DNA of 64,000 nt from Regnicoccus frigidus (GTDB lineage Bacteria; Cyanobacteriota; Cyanobacteriia; PCC-6307; Cyanobiaceae): positions 1 through 64,000 of the forward strand of contig JAOANE010000039.1 of NCBI GenBank assembly GCA_025194985.1, in the 5' to 3' direction. The position numbers and the translations under genes were made by a program. The number at the start of each line of letters is the position of its first letter. The stretch's first letter is position 1. Shown piece by piece: positions 14,676 to 21,545 of this stretch. The notes under the pieces are model-generated. The model saw nothing but the letters and a program-made list of their open reading frames with translations. It searched no databases and was not told the DNA's origin.

Positions 14676-14783
14676 TTTATCCGGATTCGGATAACATCGC
14701 AACAATCCAGTCCCATTCCTGGCTGGGGATCCACAGCAACTACAGCAGTTCAGGAGGCTGGTTTCCCATACCCGACTAGGCCC

Positions 14784-17062
14784 CACCCCCAGGCCTCTAC
14801 CAGCAACTCCTCACCGAGGGCCTAGAGCAGCAGCTGCGCCAACTCCAGGAAGCCCTGGTCGAAACCATCGGCCTGGATCCCCAGGAAGCCCCGCGCCTGT
14901 TGGCCCGGCACCTGGCGGGTCTTGCCCGCATTGCCCTTGAGCACCTGAGCGGTGGCGCCACCCCTGAGCACCAGCTGGCCTTGGTGAACCAACTGGTGGG
15001 CCTGCTCCAGAGCCATGCACCCCGGGCCATCTCCACGGGCAACCTGCTGCATCCCTCCGCCCGGCTGCTCTCGGAGATCCGATCCACGGCGCTCCTGCCC
15101 GGCGCCAGGCCGCCACCTTCCGCCAGGTGCTGCGCGATGGCTCCTTCGGTGAGCTGCTGGTGGATGGCCAGCGTCCAGGCCAGTGGCGCCATGTGTTCGC
15201 CTCGGTGCAGTCGCTCGCGGCGATGGATCCGGCGGGCCTGGCGCCGGGCACGTTCGACGTGGTGATCGTTGATGAGTTCCACCACGCCGCCGCCTCCAGC
15301 TACGAGCGCTGGCTGGCCCACCTGGCGCCGTCCCTGCTGCTCGGCCTCACCGCCACTCCCGAACGATCAGACGGGCTCGACATCCTCCATTGGTTCGGGG
15401 GCCACACCGCCGCCGAACTACGGCTCGCGCCTCCACGACGGCACCGACCTCTCGCAGATCGAATGGCGCCGCAACGGCTATGCCAGCGAGGCGCTCACCA
15501 ACCTCTACACCGCCGACGACGCCCGCCTGCGCCTGATCCTGCGCGAACTCGAGAGCAAGATCACCAACCTGCACACGATGCGGGCCCTGGGCTTCTGCGT
15601 GAGCGTGGAGCACGCCGGCTGGATGGCCCGCAAGTTCGCCGATGCCGGCCTGCGCGCCGCCTCCTTAGATGCCTCGAGCTCCCGCGACGAGCGCGCCGAG
15701 CAGATCCGCCGCCTCAGGTCTGGTGAACTGCAGGTCCTCTTCGCGGTGGATCTGTTCAACGAAGGGCTCGACATCCCCGAGATCGACACCGTGCTGTTCC
15801 TGCGGCCCACCGAGAGCGCGATCGTGTTCCTGCAGCAGCTCGGCCGCGGCCTGCGCCTCTGCCCTGGCAAGAGCTGCCTCACGGTGCTCGATTTCATCGG
15901 CCAGGCCCATCGCCGCTTCCGCCACGACCTCCGCTACCGCGCCCTGCTCGGCGGCAGCCGCGACCAGCTGCGCCAGCAGATCGAAGCCGGCTTCCCCTTC
16001 CTCCCCGCCGGCTGCAGCCTCCAGCTCGATCGCGTCTCCACGGAGCGGGTGCTTTCAAATTTGCGCGAATCGCTGCCCAGCCGCCGGCCCCAGCTGCTGG
16101 CCGAATGCCGTCGCCTCGGGGCCTGCTCGCTGGCGGCGCTGCTGGAGGGGCTCGGCATGGAGCTGGGGGAGTTTTATCGGGTGGCGGGGTGTTGGGCGTT
16201 GCTGCAGCGGGAGTTGGGGTGGGGGGCAGGGGCAGCCTCCGGGGAGCCCACGGCGGATGAGGAGCGGTTGGGGCGGGGTATCGCCGGCGGCCTGCTTCAT
16301 CTCGACGACCCCAAGCGCCTGCGCTGGCTGGTGGATCAGCTGCAGCGGCCGCTGGCGCCCGATCCGGCGAGCTTCGATCCTGTTGCCGAGCGCCAGTGGC
16401 GGATGCTGCTGGCCCAGCTCTGGGGCAATGGCCGCAACCATGTGCCCCTCGCAGAGGCGTTGGTGCGGCTCTGGGCCGCCGCCGCCATTCGCGCCGAGCT
16501 GGTGGAGCTGTTCGCGCTGCTGCTGGAGCGCACCGACCTCCTGGTGGCGCCGCTCGCCTGGCCGGCTCTGGCCGCTGGCGAACCAGCCCCGCCGCTGCCC
16601 CTGAAGCTCCACGGCCGCTACTCCCGCGCCGAAGTGTTCGCGGCGTTCGGGTTATTGAACGAGGCCCGCCCCTTCCCGGGCCGCGAGGGAGTCTTTTTTG
16701 ATGAGGCGTCGCGCTGCGACGTGTTCTTCATCACCCTGAAGAAGTCCGAGCGCTTGTTCTCCCCCACCACCCGCTACAACGACTACGCCATCTCGCCCCG
16801 CGAGTTCCACTGGGAGAGCCAGAGTCTCACCCGCGAAGCCTCATCCACCGGCCAGCGTTATATCCATCACCGCGAGTGCGGCAGCCGGGTGCTGTTGTTG
16901 GTGCGGGAGGAGAACAGGCGCGGTGGCGTGACGCTGCCGTTTCTGTGCCTCGGCTTTTCCGACTACGTGAGCCACGAAGGCGAACGCCCGATGGCGATTC
17001 GCTGGCGGCTGCAGCGGGCGATTCCGGGGGCCTTCTATCCGCAGCTGGCGGTGGCAGTGTGA
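14784..17062 (+). pseudogene. DEAD/DEAH helicase with DUF3427 domain, truncated and frame-broken
   Basis: Three frames must be joined. 14784-15085 gives the helical N terminus (GLYQQLLTEGLEQQLRQL) with no start codon after a TAG. 15100-15415 gives RRQAATFRQVLRDGSFGELL, the Walker B box VVIVDEFHH and motif III GLTATPER. From about 15415 an open frame runs to 17062, with NEGLDIPEIDTV, motif VI QQLGRGLRLC and the DUF3427 tail ending FYPQLAVAV. The PLD nuclease-like part and Walker A (GKT) expected between SEIRS and ARRQ are deleted, so ATPase activity should be lost. The final frame of about 550 codons remains open. Confidence 0.8.
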
Positions 17063-17132
17063 AGGGGTTCAGAATTTCAGGATCTTCCGGCCGCTGCCAG
17101 CCCTGTCAGGATGGAGTGAAAGCCGTAGGTCC

Positions 17133-17339
17133 ATGGAACTGACAGCCGTGCTCAGCCCAGCCGAAGAAGGCGGCTATGTGGCCTTCAACCCCGAAACCGG
17201 CACCGCAAGCCAGGGCGAGTCCATTGATGAAGCACTTGCAAACCTGCGCGAGGCGACATCTTTGTATCTCGAGGAGTTTCCACTCGTTTTGACGGGTCAC
17301 CCACTGGTCACGATGTTCAGCATTCCTGCCCATTCCTGA
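17133..17339 (+). CDS. hicB: HicB-type antitoxin (second HicAB module)
   Basis: A 68-residue HicB beginning MELTAVLSPAEEGGYVAFNP and continuing GTASQGESIDEALANLREAT and SLYLEEFP, the usual HicB core without an extra DNA-binding domain. It starts 70 bases after the helicase stop. A broken hicA follows, overlapping its stop. The frame is intact. Confidence 0.8.
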   Translation: MELTAVLSPAEEGGYVAFNPETGTASQGESIDEALANLREATSLYLEEFPLVLTGHPLVTMFSIPAHS

Positions 17340-17546
17340 ACTTCCGCACCTTTCTGGTCGGGAGGTCATTCGGGCATTGGACGCCTGGGGTTCAGCGCTG
17401 TCCGGCAGAACGGAAGCCACGTGGTGATGCGCTGCGGTAGCCGAGGTTGCGTGGTTCCTTTGCATCGACCGGTCAAGGTGGGCACCCTCGCAGGTCTTCT
17501 TCGCCAGGCTCCGGTCGACGTCAGTGAGTTCCTCAGAGTTCTTTGA
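17332..17546 (+). pseudogene. hicA: hicA toxin, broken copy (second module)
   Basis: The frame reads PELPHLSGREVIRALDAWG from a position where the expected ATG is ATT (17332). It loses one base in the GGG-TTC junction near 17390 and resumes as FSAVRQNGSHVVMR, VPLHRPVKVGTLAGLLRQA and a VLxxx end with TGA at 17544-17546. The catalytic GSHVVM histidine is present, but both start codon and frame are damaged. Unlike the copy at 4145 it has no large deletion. Confidence 0.75.
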
Positions 17547-17585
17547 TCCCGCACGATTGATGGCCGCCTCAGTGGCATCTCCTCC

Positions 17586-17650
17586 TGGGCTGGCGGTGGT
17601 GGTTTAAGGGGGCTCTCCCCCTTCAAGCTCTCCTATCCTTGGGGTTCTGG
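17586..17650 (+). repeat. Helicase 3'-end fragment 1 plus TA leader
   Basis: CTGGCGGTGGTGGTTTAA (17589-17606) corresponds to the last codons (LAVAV-stop) of the DUF3427 helicase. The next 44 bases match the sequence between helicase tail 5 and the second antitoxin-Doc copy (20295-20345). Tail, leader and TA operon therefore form one duplicated unit with 20270-20900. Confidence 0.7.
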
Positions 17651-17659
17651 ATGATTGCC

Positions 17660-17854
17660 ATGGCTCTCGCCATTGAGCTCAACGATGAACAGTCCCGGGC
17701 CCTGGCCGAGGTGGCCGGGCTGCTCAACGTGCCCCAGGAGGTCCTGGCCTCGGACGCCGTCCGCGATCTCCTCAGCCGGCCCTCCGCAGACTTCGAACCA
17801 GCCGCATCGAACGTGCTGGCAAAGAATGAGGAATTTTACCGTCGTCTGGCGTGA
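17660..17854 (+). CDS. Antitoxin of a Fic/Doc module, copy 1
   Basis: A 64-residue antitoxin-like protein beginning MALAIELNDEQSRALAEVAG and ending NEEFYRRLA. Helical N- and C-terminal parts flank SDAVRDLLSRPSADFEPAAS. Its GTGA stop overlaps the Doc start, the usual coupling. It is a close duplicate of the copy at 20348. The shape resembles small antitoxins paired with death-on-curing toxins; the precise family is not identified. The frame is intact while its toxin is broken. Confidence 0.7.
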   Translation: MALAIELNDEQSRALAEVAGLLNVPQEVLASDAVRDLLSRPSADFEPAASNVLAKNEEFYRRLA

Positions 17855-18199
17855 TCCGCTATCTCCGCCTCAGTGAGGTACTGGAGCTGCACCGCCGATT
17901 GATCGCCACGTTCGGCGGTTCACCCGGATTGCGGGATCTTTTCAGGTGTTGATCTCTATCCCACTCTCATCGAAAAATCTGCCGATCTTGGCTTTTCCCT
18001 GATCAAGAATCATCCCTTTGTGGATGGCAACAAGCGTGTTGGCCATGCAGCCATGGAAGTGATGTTGATGCTTAACCGCTATGAGTTAACCGCTTCCAAC
18101 GAATCCACCGAAGCCGTTGTTCTTGCCGTGGCCTCCGGAACGCTTGATCGGCAGGCATTGACCGAGTGGGTTAGGGAGCAGATCAAGCCCTTGGGATGA
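17851..18199 (+). pseudogene. Doc (Fic-family) toxin, copy 1, with internal deletion
   Basis: From the GTG at 17851 it reads VIRYLRLSEVLELHRRLIAT and GGSPGLRDL. It then lacks about 40 bases that copy 2 still carries (GLLEGSISQLRQT), so the frame changes. It resumes with DLYPTLIEKSADLGFSLIKN, the Fic motif HPFVDGNKRVGHAAMEVML and a normal C terminus ending EQIKPLG. Doc proteins phosphorylate EF-Tu through this motif, but the deletion should abolish function. Confidence 0.75.
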
Positions 18200-18202
18200 G
18201 GT

Positions 18203-18253
18203 TGGCGGCCGATTCCGGGGGTGTTCTATCCGGAGCTGGCGGTGGCGGTTTAG
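18203..18253 (+). repeat. Helicase 3'-end fragment 2
   Basis: Fifty-one bases encode the helicase C terminus from RPIPGVFYPELAVAV to the stop (TAG at 18251-18253). They follow directly on the Doc pseudogene stop. The last bases of the main helicase gene (17012-17062) match. Confidence 0.75.
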
Positions 18254-18291
18254 CCTTGTGCCAGACCACTCCTGAGCGTTCCCAGTCGGCC

Positions 18292-18588
18292 ATGGACGTC
18301 AGTGCAGAAACGTTGATCAGCCAGTTACGCCAGCACGCGCCCGTCTGTAGTGAGCGTTTCGGCGTGCACAGCCTGCGATTATTCGGCTCCTGGGCGCGTG
18401 GCACAGCAACATCGAGCAGCGATGTGGATCTGCTGGTGGCCTTCGACGGCCCTGCCACCGCCAGACGCTTCTATGGCCTTCAGCTGTTCCTGGAAGATCT
18501 GCTCCAGCAACCTGTCGATCTGGTGACAGAACAAGCACTCCGGCAGGAGCTCAGACCTGCAGTGGAGGCGGATGCCATCCCCCTCTGA
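18292..18588 (+). CDS. MNT-type nucleotidyltransferase antitoxin, orphan
   Basis: A 98-residue minimal nucleotidyltransferase with LFGSWARGTATSSSDVDLLV as the catalytic GSx-SDxD motif and a third acidic residue in QQPVDLVTEQAL. It starts at the ATG at 18292. The expected HEPN partner is reduced to a few codons (GNPKRDW) joined to a helicase tail, so the antitoxin stands alone. It resembles the MNT at 5169 in length and motif. Confidence 0.8.
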   Translation: MDVSAETLISQLRQHAPVCSERFGVHSLRLFGSWARGTATSSSDVDLLVAFDGPATARRFYGLQLFLEDLLQQPVDLVTEQALRQELRPAVEADAIPL

Positions 18589-18780
18589 CGGCAATCCGAA
18601 ACGTGACTGGTGCCGCACCCGCGACCTGGCCCTCGGCCCCTCCCGGTTCCATTGGCAGAGCCAGTGCCTCGGCTTTGCCGACTACGTGAGCCATGAAGGT
18701 GAGCGGCCGCTGGCGATTCGCTGGCGGCTGCAGGGGCCGATTCCGGGGGCGTTCTACCCGGAGCTGGCGGTGGCGGTTTG
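18589..18780 (+). repeat. HEPN stub fused to helicase 3'-end fragment 3
   Basis: The first codons (SDGNPKRDWCR) look like the N terminus of a HepT-type HEPN protein. From about 18637 the sequence becomes helicase tail: FHWQSQ, an internal deletion, then CLGFADYVSHEGERPLAIRW and IPGAFYPELAVAV with TGA at 18778-18780. This is a direct fusion point between a TA gene and the helicase tail. Confidence 0.7.
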
Positions 18781-18811
18781 AGGGAACCCACGACTCCACT
18801 AACCTGACTCC

Positions 18812-19138
18812 ATGGACACGGCTGCCCCACTGCTGCCCTTGCTGATCGACCGGCTTGAGCCGCTCAGGCACCTGTGCGATCGCTACGGCGTGGATCGGCT
18901 TGAAGTGTTCGGCTCGGCGGCGAAGGGCCTGTTTGACCCTGCCAACAGTGATCTGGACTTCATCGTGCAGATGACGGGCCAACGTGAACCGGGCTATGCC
19001 CGGCGCTTCTGTTCCTTTGCCGATGAATTGGAAGCCCTCTTCGGCCGTCCGGTGGATCTCCTGACGGAATCCATGATCCACAATCCCTATTTCCGCAAAG
19101 ACGTGGACGCGTCACGGCGGCTTCTCCTGGAACTCTGA
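18812..19138 (+). CDS. MNT-type nucleotidyltransferase antitoxin
   Basis: A 108-residue minimal nucleotidyltransferase. The catalytic motif is EVFGSAAKGLFDPANSDLDF with a third acidic residue in GRPVDLLTES. It belongs to a different subfamily from the MNT genes at 5169 and 18292. Its stop lies two bases before the HEPN start, consistent with an operon. The partner HEPN is internally deleted, so only the antitoxin is intact. Confidence 0.82.
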   Translation: MDTAAPLLPLLIDRLEPLRHLCDRYGVDRLEVFGSAAKGLFDPANSDLDFIVQMTGQREPGYARRFCSFADELEALFGRPVDLLTESMIHNPYFRKDVDASRRLLLEL

Positions 19139-19140
19139 AC

Positions 19141-19373
19141 ATGCGAATGGAGGCGCTGAAACGCCTGCTTGACGCCTTTGAGGCCATCGAGGCGATCCCA
19201 GCGTTCTTGATGTCATCCCCGATCTCCGCCGCATCGTGGGTACCCGCAACAGAATCATTCACGTCTACGAAACCGTGGATCAGCTGATTCTCTGGGATTC
19301 GATCCAGAATGACCTCCCTGGCCTCAAAACCTCTCTGCAGGATGTACTGAGCAAAGACGCCCCAATGCCTTAG
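19141..19373 (+). pseudogene. HEPN toxin (DUF86), internally deleted
   Basis: From the ATG at 19141 it reads MRMEALKRLLDAFEAIEAI. A deletion then brings in the catalytic region IPDLRRIVGTRNRIIHVYET in another frame, with R…H in GTRNRIIHVY, and the end VLSKDAPMP with TAG at 19371-19373. The middle of about 45-50 residues (two helices) is missing. Partner of the MNT just upstream. Confidence 0.72.
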
Positions 19374-19439
19374 CCAGCGACTTGAACGCATCCAACGCCT
19401 GGATGGGCCTCGTCCTCCCCATCACTCGAGATGCGGCGT

Positions 19440-19539
19440 CTCCACGCTGCCGTTCCTGTGCCTGCGCATTGCCGGATCCATGAGCCACGAAGGCGAACGG
19501 CCGATGGCGATTTATCCGGAGCTGGCGGTGGCGGTGTGA
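19440..19539 (+). repeat. Helicase 3'-end fragment 4
   Basis: This reads STLPFLCL, then SMSHEGERPMAI, lacks the RWRLQRPIPGAF segment, and ends YPELAVAV with TGA at 19537-19539. It is another degenerate copy of the DUF3427 helicase end, following the MNT-HEPN module. Confidence 0.72.
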
Positions 19540-19571
19540 GGGGGGCGCTGAGGCTGCTCTGCTGCGCAGCC

Positions 19572-19922
19572 TCAGCGCAACGTCAGCAGTGAAGTGTTGG
19601 GTTCCTTGATGAACGACACGATCACATCCCGCCTGGTCAACAGAATCCTGGAAATGGTTTGAGTGCTGGTATTGCCGACAACTAGCCACAGCACCTTGGG
19701 TGGTGCACCCCGTAAAAGGCTCAGTCCACGAAAGTCATCATCCTTCGTGACGATGGTGAACCCACGCTGTTGAGCGAAACTCCAGATTTCAAGATCCGCT
19801 GCACCCTTGAGGCCCGCATCGCGAATGTGGATGCTGCTTGGAAAGAAGCCAGCCATTGCAGATGCCAGACGAGGACTGAGATTTTCATCAATCAGAAGGG
19901 GCCCAGCCATCGAAGCAATCAC
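19572..19922 (-). CDS. PIN-like toxin of the DUF5615 family
   Basis: A 116-residue protein from a GTG at 19922 that overlaps the DUF433 stop (GTGA). The DUF5615 signature is clear: PLLIDENLSPRLASAM, IHIRDAGLKGAADLEIW and FTIVTKDDDFRGLSLL with the acidic DDDF cluster. This family encodes Mut7-C/PIN-like RNases paired with DUF433 antitoxins. It looks intact. It is the only TA pair on the minus strand in the right-hand array. Confidence 0.85.
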   Translation of the reverse strand: MIASMAGPLLIDENLSPRLASAMAGFFPSSIHIRDAGLKGAADLEIWSFAQQRGFTIVTKDDDFRGLSLLRGAPPKVLWLVVGNTSTQTISRILLTRRDVIVSFIKEPNTSLLTLR

Positions 19923-20149
19923 GCGGTCGTGAGGTCACTCAGGCGCTTCTCACGATCTGCCGCGTAGCTCAAGACAGCCTGAAGATGCTCCACCCGCAGG
20001 TCAGGAAAATCGGCCAGGATATCCTCCTGACGCATGCCGCTGGCCAGGTACTCCAACACATCCGAAACACTGATACGGGTGCCTGCAATACAGGGTTTGC
20101 CGCTTCGGATTCCCGGCGTGCAGGTAATCAGAGGAGTTGCTTCTCTCAC
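19919..20149 (-). CDS. DUF433 antitoxin
   Basis: A 76-residue DUF433 protein. It contains ITCTPGIRSGKPCIAGTRIS, VSDVLEYLASGMRQEDILAD and FPDLRVEHLQAVLSYAADRE, the winged-helix-like DUF433 signature. It is first gene of the pair with the DUF5615 toxin and is expected to neutralise it and bind the promoter. It is intact. Confidence 0.88.
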   Translation of the reverse strand: MREATPLITCTPGIRSGKPCIAGTRISVSDVLEYLASGMRQEDILADFPDLRVEHLQAVLSYAADREKRLSDLTTA

Positions 20150-20204
20150 CGTAGATCCATCCAGCCGCTTCTATCAACGATAGGCGAACCAAAGGGTCAC
20201 CATC

Positions 20205-20294
20205 AACGAGAACGAACGCCCGATGGCGATCCGCTGGCGGCTGCAGCGGCCGATTCCGGGGGCGTTCTATCCGGAGCTGGCGGTGGCGGTTTGA
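20205..20294 (+). repeat. Helicase 3'-end fragment 5
   Basis: This encodes ENERPMAIRWRLQRPIPGAF followed by YPELAVAV and a TGA at 20292-20294. It is contiguous with a leader and antitoxin-Doc copy 2, matching the unit at 17586-18199. Confidence 0.77.
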
Positions 20295-20347
20295 GGGGGC
20301 CGCTCCCCTTTCGACCTCTCCTGTCCTTGGGATTCCGGAGGACTTCC

Positions 20348-20544
20348 ATGGCTCTCGCCATTGAGCTCAACGAAGAACAGTCCCGCGCCCTGGACGAGCT
20401 AGCCGGGCTGCTCAAAGTACCCAAGGAGGTTCTGGTCTCCGCCGCTGTCCGCGATCTCCTGAGCCGACCCTCCGCAGACTTCGAAGCAGCCGCATCGAAC
20501 CTGCGGGCAAAAAAAACGAGGAGCTCTACCGTCGTCTGGCGTGA
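20348..20544 (+). pseudogene. Antitoxin of the Fic/Doc module, copy 2 (frameshift in an A-run)
   Basis: The ATG at 20348 is preceded by GGAGG. It reads MALAIELNEEQSRALDELAG like copy 1. A run of eight A at 20509-20516, against the six needed for AKNEELYRRLA, shifts the frame, and the C terminus is replaced. The TGA of the original frame (20542-20544) still overlaps the Doc start. Confidence 0.7.
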
Positions 20545-20915
20545 TCCGCTATCTCCGCCTCGGGGAGGTACTTGAGCTGCACCGCCGATTGATCGCCACG
20601 TCGATGGTTCACCCGGATTACGGGACATTGGCTTGCTGGAAGGATCAATCTCCCAGCTCCGCCAGACTTTTTCAGGTGTTGATCTCTATCCCACTCTCAT
20701 CGAAAGGCTGCAGTTCTTGGCTTTTCCCTAATCAAAAACCATCTCTTTGTGGATGGTAACAAGCGTATCGGCCATGCAGCCATGGAAGTGATGTTGATAC
20801 TCAACAGCCATGAGTTGGCCGCTTCCATCGAATCCGCCGAAGCCGTAGTTCTTGCTGTGGCCTCAGGAACGCTGGATCGGCAAACATTGACCGACTGCAT
20901 CCATGAGCTGTCCTG
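20541..20915 (+). pseudogene. Doc (Fic-family) toxin, copy 2, frame-broken
   Basis: It starts at a GTG at 20541 with VIRYLRLGEVLELHRRLIAT, loses one base near 20602, and keeps in a shifted frame the GLLEGSISQLRQTFSG segment that copy 1 lacks. More frame changes occur around 20703. The Fic motif region is present as HLFVDGNKRIGHAAMEVMLI, with the P of HPF changed to L. Its tail diverges after DRQTLTDCI. It is inactive as it stands. Confidence 0.72.
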
Positions 20916-20959
20916 GATCTCCTTGCCAAGTCATGCCGTAGTGGCCGGTGATGGTCGAT

Positions 20960-21110
20960 CTCCCGGCAGCAGTTGCACTGGGAGAGCCAGAGCTCGCGCG
21001 CGGCAGCCGGGTGCTGGCTCGGCAAAAGCGCTCCAGCCTGGGAGCCGTGATCAGTGCGCTGGCTCGCCGGACCCTGGTGGCGCCAGCGTCAGGCTCCAGC
21101 TCCGAATAAC
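20960..21110 (+). repeat. Helicase 3'-end fragment 6 and unassigned flank
   Basis: LHWESQS and GSRVL (about 20968-21020) match the HWESQS…CGSRVLLL region of the main helicase with the intervening residues lost. The remaining sequence to 21110 has a protein-like frame (SSLGAVISALARRTLVAPA) that I cannot assign. Confidence 0.5.
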
Positions 21111-21129
21111 CAGAGGTCCGACCATCGCA

Positions 21130-21215
21130 ACGGCCTGCCCCTGCTGCCATGGATGGAGAAGGGAGCACCGGTGGATCTGGAGCTCGTGAACAACCTGCGC
21201 GACGAGCTGGCGTGA
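21130..21215 (+). pseudogene. VapB antitoxin tail
   Basis: The frame RNGLPLLPWMEKGAPVDLEL continues VNNLRDELA to a TGA at 21213-21215. This is the typical C terminus of a VapB preceding a VapC. The N-terminal DNA-binding part is absent. Its stop overlaps the GTG of the following VapC as GTGA. Confidence 0.55.
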
Positions 21216-21520
21216 GTGCGGCTCTGCTCGATGTGCAGGTGGCAAATGGATGGGCCACCTGCCTGTTCACAAAGAACGCTGTCCTGCGCATCCTCGGCCA
21301 GCCGCGCTATCCCAACAGCCCGGGGCCGCCGGCGGTGGTGGCCCCTCTGGTGGCGGAGCTGATCCGCCACCCGCAGCATCCGTTCTGGCCAGACTCGCTC
21401 AGCCTGCTTACCAGAGCCATGTGGATGCATCGCGGTGGCCGGCTGGTGAGCTTCGATCGCCGCCTCGGCTATGAGGGGGTCGCTGGCGGCCGCGAGGCCC
21501 TGTGCTTGCTTGAGGCTTGA
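21212..21520 (+). pseudogene. VapC PIN toxin with deletions
   Basis: From the GTG at 21212 it encodes 102 residues. ALLDV corresponds to the first acidic motif. The following about 25 residues are lost up to GWATCLFTKNAVLRILGQPR. FWPDSLSLL and GGRLVSFDRRL are the usual distal parts, but the segment with the third acidic residue between them is deleted. The frame is open, so a shortened protein could be made, but not an active PIN RNase. Confidence 0.65.
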
Positions 21521-21545
21521 GACGGGTCGCCAACGTGGGATCGGC

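Noticed and set aside
1..21520. A transposon or insertion sequence to explain the repeats of the island
   Set aside because: No transposase, resolvase or integrase gene and no terminal inverted repeats with target duplications were found. The repeats consist of gene fragments and short palindromic elements.
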